Assembly: GCA_900466875.1 (NCBI GenBank)
Contig: UBNQ01000022.1
Location: 46,811-110,810 of the forward strand
Length of the DNA: 64,000 nt
Reading direction: 5' to 3'
Origin: Hyphomicrobiales bacterium
GTDB lineage: Bacteria > Pseudomonadota > Alphaproteobacteria > Rhizobiales > Rhizobiaceae
Both the position numbers and the translations under genes were made by a program. The notes below the pieces were generated by a model, which was given only the letters and a program-made list of their open reading frames with translations, did no database searches and was not told where the DNA came from. The number at the start of each line of letters is the position of its first letter. Positions within the stretch are counted from its first letter, which is position 1. This document shows, in pieces, positions 1 through 7,239 of the stretch.

Positions 1-69
1 CACCGTGCCGGTAAAGTAATCCGCCGGCTGCTGTTTCGAAGCTTGCGAGCCGTTGCGCCTGATATCCAT
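1..69 (-). CDS. Cupin-domain protein, N-terminal fragment
   Basis: Reading leftward from an ATG at 69 gives 23 residues, beginning MDIRRNGSQASKQ and running off the window edge. The pattern RNGSQxSxxxPAxxFTGTV is the usual opening of small single-domain bacterial cupins of the type often annotated as carboxymuconolactone-decarboxylase-linked or hydroxynitrile-lyase-like cupins. A purine-rich AGGA lies about 7 bases upstream. The metal-binding His residues lie outside the window, so activity cannot be judged. Confidence 0.6.
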   Translation of the reverse strand, partial: MDIRRNGSQASKQQPADYFTGTV

Positions 70-157
70 GTGGGTGTCCTTTGCTGGCGGATTTCACGAG
101 GGAATATAGGGCGGGTTGTCGAGAACGGAGCGCCGGAATGCGAAAATACCGGCCCGG

Positions 158-460
158 TTAGGGATTTTCGGGGAAAAGAACCTTCTCGTGATCATGCGCA
201 ACGTTGAGGATGTGCAGGATATAAACCGTCTCCTCGATGACGCGATAGAATATGGCGTAGTTTTTAAACGGCAGACGGCGAATTCCGGAATCCTCATGTC
301 CCGGAAGAAGCTGATAGCGAAAGGGCATATCCTTGAGGCGCAGGCAACTTTGGCCAATCTCGCGGACAAAAGTTATCGCCCGCGTCGGGTTGTCCTGCTC
401 GATATAGGACCAGATCCTGTCGAGCTCCCGCTGAGCCTTCGGCGTGAAAACGACCTCCAC
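158..460 (-). CDS. parE: ParE/RelE-superfamily toxin
   Basis: A 100-residue protein with the ParE/RelE fold signature: N-terminal VxFTPKAQRELDRIWSYI helix, a central arginine-rich strand (GIRRLPFKNYAIFYRV) and a C-terminal strand with ILHILNVAHD. ParE toxins inhibit DNA gyrase, while RelE relatives cut mRNA on the ribosome; the helix with Trp-Ser-Tyr-Ile favours ParE. Translation begins at GTG 458-460. It lies 12 bases downstream of the antitoxin gene, so the two are co-transcribed. The target is inferred from family only. Confidence 0.85.
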   Translation of the reverse strand: MEVVFTPKAQRELDRIWSYIEQDNPTRAITFVREIGQSCLRLKDMPFRYQLLPGHEDSGIRRLPFKNYAIFYRVIEETVYILHILNVAHDHEKVLFPENP

Positions 461-472
461 GCTTGCTGTCCT

Positions 473-736
473 CTATGCCGACCGTTTTTTCATGCGTTCA
501 GCGTAACGCGCCTCATACTCTGCCATCACCTCCTCTATCGGCGTGCCGAGGCCCGCTTCCGACTCGGCGAGACCGCGGTCCAGCGCCGCATTGAGTTCGG
601 CAAGCCGCTGCTCCTTGATCTCCAGAAGCCTGACAGCCTCTTTCAGCGCGGCGTCACGGTTCTCGTAACGGCCGGACTTCACCAGCTCTTCGATATAGTC
701 TTCCGGGTTTTTTCCGGGGCTTGCAGCGTCGCTCAT
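473..736 (-). CDS. parD: ParD-like antitoxin (ribbon-helix-helix)
   Basis: An 87-residue acidic protein if started at the ATG at 736 (MSDAASPGKN); a longer reading from 787 adds 17 residues that look non-conserved. The core YIEELVKSGRYENRDAALKEAVRLLE is the typical ParD/CopG ribbon-helix-helix segment that binds operator DNA. The C-terminal half (EEVMAEYEARYAERMKKRSA) is the helical toxin-binding tail. It is the first gene of the pair, directly before the toxin, the usual order for autoregulated ParDE modules. No clear operator palindrome was recognised upstream. Confidence 0.82.
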   Translation of the reverse strand: MSDAASPGKNPEDYIEELVKSGRYENRDAALKEAVRLLEIKEQRLAELNAALDRGLAESEAGLGTPIEEVMAEYEARYAERMKKRSA

Positions 737-796
737 GTCGGTTGCTCCAACTGCCTGAACGATATCAGCCGCTACGCAGGTTATCAATGTGGCGCA

Positions 797-1306
797 TCAG
801 ATCTTGGAGAGCTTCATCTCCATGCAGGTGAGGTCCAGCCAGCGGCCGAATTTTGTGCCGACCTCGGAGAATTTTCCGGCGATGCGGAAGCCGAGGGCGG
901 TGTGGAGCGCGATGGAGGCTTCGTTCTCCGCTTCGATCGCGGCAATCATCACATGCACGCCGTTCGATGCGGCGCGGGCGATCAACTCTTCCATCAACTT
1001 GCGGCCGATACCATGGCCACGAAAGGACTTGTGGACATAGACAGAATGCTCGACCGTGAAGCGATAACCGTCAAAGGCACGCCAGTCGCCGTAGGATGCG
1101 TAACCGGCCACCTCACCATTCAGTTGGGCGACAAGAACGGGAAAATCCTTCGCCTTGCGGGCCTCGAACCAGGCGCGGCGGTTATCGATATCCACCAGCG
1201 TCTCGTTCCAGATCGCAGTCGTGTTGGCAACCGCGTCGTTATAAATCTCCATGATGCCGTGCAGGTCGGCCTGGGCTGCATCGCGGATGATCGGCGTATT
1301 GCTCAT
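797..1306 (-). CDS. GNAT acetyltransferase, phosphinothricin/methionine-sulfoximine type
   Basis: A 169-residue GNAT enzyme. N-terminal IIRDAAQADLHGIMEIYNDAVANTTAIWNE is characteristic of the Pat/Bar/MnaT branch, which acetylates small amino-acid analogues such as phosphinothricin or methionine sulfoximine using acetyl-CoA. The acetyl-CoA loop is visible as SFRGHGIGRKLMEELI (about residues 94-109), followed by the IEAENEASIALHTALGF segment. Single gene between the toxin-antitoxin pair and the hemolysin III gene. The actual substrate is not shown by the sequence; a housekeeping amino-acid substrate is equally possible. Confidence 0.85.
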   Translation of the reverse strand: MSNTPIIRDAAQADLHGIMEIYNDAVANTTAIWNETLVDIDNRRAWFEARKAKDFPVLVAQLNGEVAGYASYGDWRAFDGYRFTVEHSVYVHKSFRGHGIGRKLMEELIARAASNGVHVMIAAIEAENEASIALHTALGFRIAGKFSEVGTKFGRWLDLTCMEMKLSKI

Positions 1307-1403
1307 TGCATCTTACTCACTGCATCGTCCATCATACTGTAATTCCGTCCACCTTAGCAGACGCGACATACCTGCCGAGGTTCATCGGCGCTGTCCGGCA
1401 TAG

Positions 1404-2075
1404 TCAGAGACCGCCACCGGCGAGGCTGAAACAGGTCATCACAGCTCCATAATGGACCGCGGCGGCGGCAACGACAAAACCGTGCCAGATGGCGTTCTGG
1501 AACCGCAGCTTTTCCCAGACGTGGAAGATGACGCCGAGCGAGTAGATCAGTCCGCCGATGACGATCAGCGCCACGGTGACGGGGGGAAGATATTGCGAGA
1601 CCTCTTCCATCACCACGATGCCGCTCCAACCCATGGCCAGATAAAGCAGGATGGCGAGCCTGTCATACCGCCCGGGGAAAAGGCATTTCAAGGACACGCC
1701 GACAATGGCGGTGATCCAGATCGCCGCCAGCATTGTGGCGATCCAGGGATCGTGCGCGGCACCACGCTGAAGGAACGGCGTGTAGGTGGCCGCGATCAGG
1801 ATGAAGATCGCCGAATGATCGAGACGGCGCAGGATCCATTTGGTGCGGGAATGCGGCCAGATATTGTAGGTGAAGGACACCGACAGGCAGAGGATCAGCC
1901 CGAGACCGTAAATCCACGCAGCGGCGATCTCGCCATAGCTCGACCAGACGGTGGCATAAAAGATCAGGGCAGTCGCGCCGATCAGGGCAAAAACGATGCC
2001 TATCCCGTGGACGATACCGTCCGCGATGATCTCATGAAGATCGTAACGCCGTCCGAAATTGAAAAACTCACTCAT
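1404..2075 (-). CDS. Hemolysin III / PAQR-family membrane protein
   Basis: A 223-residue integral membrane protein with about seven hydrophobic segments. PAQR/HlyIII hallmarks are present: DGIVHGIG near residue 17, RRLDHSAIFILIAATYTPF in the middle and IWHGFVVAAAAVHYGAV near the C terminus; their Asp and His residues form the intramembrane zinc site in characterised family members. The start at 2075 (MSEFFNFGRRYDLHE) is preferred over 2156 because the extra 27 residues are Arg/Cys-rich and unlike the family. Bacterial members are linked to membrane fluidity or lipid hydrolysis; true haemolysis is unlikely to be the role. Confidence 0.86.
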   Translation of the reverse strand: MSEFFNFGRRYDLHEIIADGIVHGIGIVFALIGATALIFYATVWSSYGEIAAAWIYGLGLILCLSVSFTYNIWPHSRTKWILRRLDHSAIFILIAATYTPFLQRGAAHDPWIATMLAAIWITAIVGVSLKCLFPGRYDRLAILLYLAMGWSGIVVMEEVSQYLPPVTVALIVIGGLIYSLGVIFHVWEKLRFQNAIWHGFVVAAAAVHYGAVMTCFSLAGGGL

Positions 2076-2212
2076 GCCAAAAATCGTCTCCGTCCGACGA
2101 TAGAATGCTTGGCGCCGTTCGGGAACGCAAGACTTGCGCATCCCGAACGACCTCACATTCGGTTTCGGTCGGTAAGACCGCGATGTTTGCCTTCAAGCGC
2201 GAAGGCGAGAAT

Positions 2213-2623
2213 TCAGCGATCGATCAGGACCGAGCATTTGGCGTGGCGGACGACGCGGTCGGCGGTTGCACCGATGATGTAGTTGCTGAGATCGGGAACA
2301 TGCGAGGCGACGATGATGAGATCGGCCTTGGCTTCCTCGGCGGCGGCAAGGATTTCGCGTGCCGGTGCGCCCTGGCGGATTTCGATATCGGCCTTGACGC
2401 CCGCCTTGTCGCGCAGTTCGGTCAATTCGGCTTCGGCCGTCTTGCGCGCGTCGACGAGCATGTCGACCGAGAGATCCGAGACGACATAGGCAGGCAGTTC
2501 CTCGACGACGTTGATCATCAGGATGCGGCCACCGGTGGCAGACAGTTGTGCAGCCTGCTTCAATATGCGCTCGGCCTTTTCCGCCTGGGCGATATCGACC
2601 GCCACGAGGATCGTTTTGTACAT
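2213..2623 (-). CDS. Universal stress protein (UspA family)
   Basis: A 136-residue single-domain UspA protein: MYKTILVAVDIAQAEKAERIL opening strand-helix, ADLIIVASH strand, and the C-terminal nucleotide-binding signature GATADRVVRHAKCSVLIDR. The ATG at 2623 follows an AAGGAG ribosome site, so the longer reading from 2638 is rejected. A perfect Fnr/FixK box lies 53-66 bases upstream of the start, which predicts induction at low oxygen; Fnr control of usp genes is well established in proteobacteria. It probably acts in the cytoplasm as a dimer; its target is unknown. Confidence 0.9.
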   Translation of the reverse strand: MYKTILVAVDIAQAEKAERILKQAAQLSATGGRILMINVVEELPAYVVSDLSVDMLVDARKTAEAELTELRDKAGVKADIEIRQGAPAREILAAAEEAKADLIIVASHVPDLSNYIIGATADRVVRHAKCSVLIDR

Positions 2624-2675
2624 CTCAATCTCCTTCAACTAGGGGGCATTTTTTGCTCAGCTTACACCTGCCGCC

Positions 2676-2689
2676 TTGATTCGCATCAA
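2676..2689 (-). promoter_or_regulatory. Fnr/FixK-type box upstream of the usp gene
   Basis: TTGAT-TCGC-ATCAA is a perfect match to the anaerobox consensus TTGAT-N4-ATCAA bound by Fnr, FixK or FnrN. It sits 53-66 bases before the usp start codon, a plausible activating position if the transcript has a short leader. Which regulator binds is an inference. Confidence 0.75.
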
Positions 2690-2828
2690 GCTTCATCGTC
2701 CACTTTTGTCGAACGAAGCTTCTCCCATTTTTCGACTTTCGTGAACGATAAGGATCGGCGATATTTCGGCATCGCGGCTTTGCCGCCGCAGAGTTCTGCG
2801 GCCTCCAGACCCGCCCCGGAGATTATCC

Positions 2829-3695
2829 ATGAGCAATTCTTCTGAAGCAGCCTTTGCCCTGACACGCCCGGCCCATGTCGGTCGCGCGCATCTGGTCGTC
2901 ACCGATCTCGATAACGCGTCGAAATTCTATCAGGAAATCATCGGCCTTTCGGTGATGGACAAAAGCGCCAGCGGCGTGCTGCTCGGCGCTCACGGCCTGC
3001 CGCTGTTGCAGCTGACGACCGGCAATGGTGTTACCCGCGCGCCGCGTCAGGCGGCGGGCCTGTTCCACACCGCCTTCCTGATGCCGAACCGTTCGGAACT
3101 CGCCCATTGGCTGGCCAATGCCGCCCATAAGGGCGTAACGCTCGACGGCGCGTCGGATCATCTTGTCTCGGAAGCACTCTACCTTTCCGACCCGGAAGGC
3201 AACGGCATCGAAATCTACCGCGACCGCACGCCGGACGAATGGACCTATTTCCCGGATGGCACGGTGCAGATGTCGACCGACCGGCTGAACCTGCAGGCGC
3301 TTTACGATTCTGCTCCGCAGGCGGCGTGGAACGGCATGGCGCCGGGCACATCGGTCGGCCATATCCACCTTCAGGTCGGCGACATTCCGCAGGCTGACGC
3401 CTTTTATCGCGACGTACTGGGACTGAAGGTCATGGCCCGCTATCCGGGCGCGAGCTTCTTTGCGAGCGGCGGATATCACCACCATATCGCGGCGAACATT
3501 TGGAACAGCCGAGGAGCAAAGGCGCGGCAGGACAATATGACCGGCCTTTCTGATTACACCATACGCTTCAATGACAAGGATGCCCTGACCAAGGCCCTTG
3601 CGGCGCTGGAAACCCAGGAAATCGCCACGACCAGGACGGCCGAAGGCCATGCGCTGAAGGATCCATGGGGTATCGGCCTGACGCTTGCGGCTTAA
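2829..3695 (+). CDS. Two-domain VOC protein, catechol 2,3-dioxygenase-like
   Basis: A 288-residue protein with two vicinal-oxygen-chelate modules: residues about 15-130 (VGRAHLVVTDLDNASKFYQEIIGL ... YLSDPEGNGIEIYRDR) and 175-285 (VGHIHLQVGDIPQADAFYRDVLGL ... GHALKDPWGIGLTL). Candidate metal ligands are the His residues in the HLVV and HIHL strands and Glu in GIEIY. This matches the CatE/YwoF group of extradiol dioxygenase-like enzymes. Start is an ATG after a GATT-rich leader; the gene is monocistronic and ends at a hairpin terminator. Substrate unknown; no aromatic degradation genes are nearby. Confidence 0.85.
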   Translation: MSNSSEAAFALTRPAHVGRAHLVVTDLDNASKFYQEIIGLSVMDKSASGVLLGAHGLPLLQLTTGNGVTRAPRQAAGLFHTAFLMPNRSELAHWLANAAHKGVTLDGASDHLVSEALYLSDPEGNGIEIYRDRTPDEWTYFPDGTVQMSTDRLNLQALYDSAPQAAWNGMAPGTSVGHIHLQVGDIPQADAFYRDVLGLKVMARYPGASFFASGGYHHHIAANIWNSRGAKARQDNMTGLSDYTIRFNDKDALTKALAALETQEIATTRTAEGHALKDPWGIGLTLAA

Positions 3696-3746
3696 GAGCT
3701 GTAATCCCTGACCTGCAGATATCTTACCAGAAAGCTAATAAACACT

Positions 3747-3774
3747 CGGCGTTCCGGAACCGGAGCGCCGTTTT
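3747..3774 (+). terminator. Rho-independent terminator after VOC gene
   Basis: A GC-rich hairpin (CGGCG-T-TCCGG, loop AA, CCGGA-G-CGCCG) followed by TTTTC, about 50 bases after the VOC stop codon. Confidence 0.75.
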
Positions 3775-3812
3775 CGCGTTCTGTCGCAGGTTCGGGGCAA
3801 TCAGGGCATATC

Positions 3813-4979
3813 ATGACAACGATCAGCGCGCGCGGCGGCGGCAAGCCGAAGAAGAATTTCGTGGATTTTTCATCGCGCAAGCGCGAGGCGTTCGCACTTG
3901 TCGAAGAAGAAGAGCTGGAAGCCGTCGAAAATGCCGTGCTCGGTCGCGAGGCGCTGGAAGTCGCCATGGCCTGGGCAGTGATCGGCATTTTCGCGATCGT
4001 GTTTTTCGCCATTCTTCATTACATGGCGCTGATCCTCATTCCCGTTACGCTTGCGGTCGTCGTGGGGCTCATCCTCGGGCTGGTCGCCGACAAGCTCGGG
4101 CGCGCCGGCGTGCCGCGCTTCGGCATTGCGGTGATCCTTTCCTCGCTGGTTTTCCTCGTGCTGTTCGTGATCGCCAATGCGCTTGCCGATCCGGTTGCGA
4201 CGCTCATCCGGGAGGGGCCGAATTTCGTCGAGCGCTCCTACGACAGGCTCATGCCGTTCCTCGAAAGCCAGCACTGGCTGAACATTTCACCGGCCACGTT
4301 CCAGACCGGCACGATGTCGATGGAGAAGCTGCTTGAAAATTCCACCAATATTCTCGGCGTCGTCACCGCAAGCCTGACGCCGGCCATCATCCAGGGCATG
4401 ATCTTTTTCGCCGCGTTGCTCCTGTTTCTCTATGGGCGGCTGAGGCTTCGCAAGACGATCATCATGGCGTTTCCGCGTCGCCGGCAGCGGCTCATCGCAA
4501 TCCGCGTGCTGAATTCGATCGATCAGGTTCTGGGCTATTATTTTGCCACCGCAAGCGTGGTCTATTTCTGCCTCGGCATCGTGATGACGCTGATTGCCTA
4601 TCTGTGCGGACTGAGCATGCCGGTGCTGTGGGGAATGTTCGCCTTTCTGTCGAGCTTCATCCCCTTTCTCGGCATCACGCTGATGACGATCTCGGTGGCG
4701 ATTGCCGGCATTCTGACCCATGACGCGATCATCCTGGCGCTGTTGCCGGCCTTCCTGTTCTTCACCGTGCATCTCGTCATGGAGAACCTGATCTTTCCGG
4801 CGGTGATGGGTCGCCAGTGGGAGATCAATCCGTTCGTCGTTTTCCTGGCCATCCTGTTCTGGACCTGGATGTGGGGCGCTGTCGGCGCGATGCTGGCGCT
4901 GCCGCTGTCGCTGATCCTGATGACGGTGCTGGCCGAACTGTTTCCCGAACGCAAGGCAACGCCGAACCTGCCGGGCTGA
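3813..4979 (+). CDS. AI-2E family transporter (PerM/TqsA-like)
   Basis: A 388-residue polytopic membrane protein. After a charged cytoplasmic N terminus (residues 1-48, Lys/Glu-rich), paired hydrophobic segments appear at about 50-110, a long amphipathic loop (ADPVATLIREGPNFVERSYDRL), further segments at about 200 and 240-350, including the conserved MENLIFPAVMGRQWEINPFVVFLAILFW region of the family. Members include TqsA, linked to autoinducer-2 export, and Na+/H+ antiporters, so the substrate is open. The following FAD oxidoreductase gene begins 44 bases later in the same direction and may be co-transcribed. Confidence 0.88.
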   Translation: MTTISARGGGKPKKNFVDFSSRKREAFALVEEEELEAVENAVLGREALEVAMAWAVIGIFAIVFFAILHYMALILIPVTLAVVVGLILGLVADKLGRAGVPRFGIAVILSSLVFLVLFVIANALADPVATLIREGPNFVERSYDRLMPFLESQHWLNISPATFQTGTMSMEKLLENSTNILGVVTASLTPAIIQGMIFFAALLLFLYGRLRLRKTIIMAFPRRRQRLIAIRVLNSIDQVLGYYFATASVVYFCLGIVMTLIAYLCGLSMPVLWGMFAFLSSFIPFLGITLMTISVAIAGILTHDAIILALLPAFLFFTVHLVMENLIFPAVMGRQWEINPFVVFLAILFWTWMWGAVGAMLALPLSLILMTVLAELFPERKATPNLPG

Positions 4980-5023
4980 GACTTGCCGCCCGGACCATTT
5001 CCAGAGATTCGAAAGACGCCGTA

Positions 5024-6277
5024 TTGAGCTCTTCAGACCTGAGTTTTCACGACACCGATCATGACGACCTGTCGACCGGCCGATCGCCCTGGGGCTACGT
5101 TATGGCGCCACCGGAGCGTCAGGTGCTGGCCGAAAGCATCAGGACGGACGTTGCCATCATCGGCGGCGGGATCACCGGATCGCTGATGGCGGAGCATCTG
5201 TCACGCCTCGGCCACAGCGTGGTCGTGATCGACCGCGAACAACCGGGCCTGGGCAGCACGCGGGCGAGTACCGCCATGCTGCAATGGGAAACGGATTCGT
5301 CGCTGAGCGAACTTACCGATCTCTATGGTTTCGAGCGGGCGGCAAATGTCTACCGTCGCAGCCGCGCGGCGGTTGCGGGACTGACCGAGCTCGTGGCCGC
5401 GCATGGAATATCCTGCGCATTCCAGCCCCGCCCGACGCTCTATATCGCGGCTGGCGATGTCGGGGAAAAGGAACTGAGCGAGGAGCTTGCGTTGCGCCAT
5501 CGCGCGGAACTTCCGGGCGCGCTGCTATCCTACACCTCGCTTCGCCGGGATTTCGGCTTCGATCGCGAGGCGGCGATCCTGTCGCCGGGGTCGGCAGAGG
5601 CCGATCCGCTGCTTTTGAGCTGGTCGCTGCTGCGGATCGCCGGAGGTAACGGCACGCGGATCATCGATGCCGATGCCGTCAATTTCCATGACGAGGGCGG
5701 GCGGGTCCTCGTCGAGACATCCAGTCAGCATGTCATCGACGCCGGCCATGTGGTGCTCGCCACCGGATATGTGATGCCTCATTTCGTCATGCCGGCATGT
5801 CACACGATATCGTCCAGCTTCGCGATCTCCACCGTGCGGCAGCAACCGGACCAGCTGTGGCCGGAGCGCGCGCTCGTGTGGGAAGCGTCGGAACCCTATC
5901 TCTACATGCGCACGACGGCGGACAACCGCATCGTCATCGGCGGCGAGGATGAGGAAATCGCCGACCCGCAGGTTCGCGACGCGATGCTGGCGGACAAGGT
6001 ATTGCGGCTGCGGGAGAAACTCGCCCGAATATGGCCTGCAGCGAGTGCGGAGATTTCACATGCGTGGTGCGGCGCCTTCGGCGAGACCTCAGACGGACTG
6101 CCGCTAATCGGGCCTGTGCCCGGCGCCTCGAACATCTATGCCGCCTACGGTTATGGCGGCAATGGCATCACGTTTTCCTATCTTGCCTCGCGCATGATCG
6201 CGGCGATGATCTCGGGCGAAAAACAGGCATGGTTCGAGGATTTTGCGCTCGACCGGACCGTAAAATCTCAGTCGTAG
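5024..6277 (+). CDS. FAD-dependent oxidoreductase (DAO family)
   Basis: A 417-residue enzyme of the DadA/glycine-oxidase-like family. The dinucleotide fold VAIIGGGITGSLMAEHLSRLG plus VVVIDRE lies at about residues 45-75, and the C-terminal FAD motif GLPLIGPVPGASNIYAAYGYGGNGITFS at about 365-393. The reading frame is open from 4817, inside the previous gene; TTG at 5024 is proposed because it retains a SPWGYV segment common before the Rossmann fold in relatives, and ATG 5102 is the alternative. Many relatives carry a C-terminal Rieske domain that is absent here. The stop overlaps the convergent DUF930 gene by 10 bases. Confidence 0.82.
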   Translation: MSSSDLSFHDTDHDDLSTGRSPWGYVMAPPERQVLAESIRTDVAIIGGGITGSLMAEHLSRLGHSVVVIDREQPGLGSTRASTAMLQWETDSSLSELTDLYGFERAANVYRRSRAAVAGLTELVAAHGISCAFQPRPTLYIAAGDVGEKELSEELALRHRAELPGALLSYTSLRRDFGFDREAAILSPGSAEADPLLLSWSLLRIAGGNGTRIIDADAVNFHDEGGRVLVETSSQHVIDAGHVVLATGYVMPHFVMPACHTISSSFAISTVRQQPDQLWPERALVWEASEPYLYMRTTADNRIVIGGEDEEIADPQVRDAMLADKVLRLREKLARIWPAASAEISHAWCGAFGETSDGLPLIGPVPGASNIYAAYGYGGNGITFSYLASRMIAAMISGEKQAWFEDFALDRTVKSQS

Positions 6278-6654
6278 AGGTAATATTTGTCCCAAAGATC
6301 GCGGGCGACCTTGGAGCCGATCGTGTAGTCGAAGGACAGGACTTTCAGGCCCGTATCGGCGGTCTCGCACTTGAACTTGAGCCGGTACCAATCGCCTGCA
6401 CTGCGGAAGACTGCTCCCGGTGCCTTCAGCTTGTTGCCGTCCTCGACCGTGTCGGAGAAGGTGTAGGCGATAACCTTGTCGGGGCGAAACTCGCCGGTCT
6501 TGCGGATCTCGTTCATCGCCTCCATGTCGCAACGCTGCTCGCGGCGTTCATCCGGATCAAGGGCGTTCAACTGCCTCGTGACGCGCGCATCCAGCGCGTG
6601 GGCCGCAGACGCGGAAAACAGGGCAAGAGCCATCACCGACAGCTGTTTCTTCAT
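6268..6654 (-). CDS. DUF930 exported protein
   Basis: A 128-residue protein from ATG 6654, with a signal peptide (MKKQLSVMALALFSASAAHA, cleavage near residue 20). The mature part has the DUF930 pattern LNALDPDERREQRCDMEAMNEI, then FRPDKVIAYTF, then a C-terminal DWYRLKFKCETADTGLKVLSFDY and LYD ending, with two cysteines (in RCDME and FKCET) that could form a disulfide. DUF930 is largely restricted to rhizobia and relatives and its role is unknown. The gene converges on the FAD oxidoreductase. Confidence 0.8.
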   Translation of the reverse strand: MKKQLSVMALALFSASAAHALDARVTRQLNALDPDERREQRCDMEAMNEIRKTGEFRPDKVIAYTFSDTVEDGNKLKAPGAVFRSAGDWYRLKFKCETADTGLKVLSFDYTIGSKVARDLWDKYYLYD

Positions 6655-6797
6655 GTGATCCCTACTCATATCGACTTGGATGGCGCGGAAACTAGGAGAC
6701 GTGCATTCGATTGACCACCAACCAAAAGGCGAAATACCATGATGTGAACAGACGAGGTGGTGAGCGGGGCGACAGATGCCAGAACAGACGCTTTCGG

Positions 6798-7019
6798 ATG
6801 CGAAGAGAGCAGATCAAGCTTCGCGCGACGTTTTTGAACAATATAGGTATCGGCATCATTCTGATCGGCGTGTTTACGCCGATCATCCGTGTTGCTTACG
6901 GTGAAATAAACCCGCAGATCAGTACGCTCTGGCTTGCCGCAGCGCCTACCGGTTGTTTTCTATTAGGCACTGCATTACATTTATCTGGAGGCTGGATCCC
7001 CAGAGGACTTGGCAAATGA
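6798..7019 (+). CDS. Small two-helix membrane protein
   Basis: About 73 residues from ATG 6798: a basic N terminus (MRREQIKLRATFLNN), a hydrophobic helix IGIGIILIGVFTPIIRVAYG and a second helix LWLAAAPTGCFLLGTALHLSG. The frame is open from TTG 6711, but the extra residues are low-complexity basic sequence. No strong ribosome site precedes 6798, so the start is uncertain. Its TGA overlaps the ATG of the next tiny gene (ATGA), which supports both being translated and coupled. No function recognised; the pair may form a small membrane complex. Confidence 0.5.
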   Translation: MRREQIKLRATFLNNIGIGIILIGVFTPIIRVAYGEINPQISTLWLAAAPTGCFLLGTALHLSGGWIPRGLGK

Positions 7020-7144
7020 CCACCGAGCAGATCATCGCACTTGTAATGCCCGTTGTCGGAGTCGTCATAGCAATCAGCGTGGTTTATTGGCAAAGCTGGC
7101 GCGACGGCGTGCTGCCGAACCAGAAGCCGCGCGACAAGAAATAA
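7016..7144 (+). CDS. 42-residue single-helix membrane protein
   Basis: Starts at the ATG within the ATGA overlap with the upstream small gene. MTTEQIIALVMPVVGVVIAISVVYWQ supplies one transmembrane helix (about residues 6-24), followed by a polar basic tail WRDGVLPNQKPRDKK. Composition and length suit an inner-membrane small protein. Translational coupling to the upstream gene is inferred from the 4-base overlap. Nothing in the sequence indicates a partner outside the pair. Confidence 0.5.
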   Translation: MTTEQIIALVMPVVGVVIAISVVYWQSWRDGVLPNQKPRDKK

Positions 7145-7239
7145 CCCTTCCTTCCAGGCTCGAAGACCCGTAGCGGCTTGCCTCATCGCGCGCCGCAACC
7201 TATCTCTGGCACTCCTTCCTTTCATACCGGAGTGCTTCC

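Noticed and set aside
1452..2282. 276-residue plus-strand frame across the hemolysin III gene
   Set aside because: Antisense to a clear membrane-protein gene; highly charged, Gly/Asp-rich shadow.
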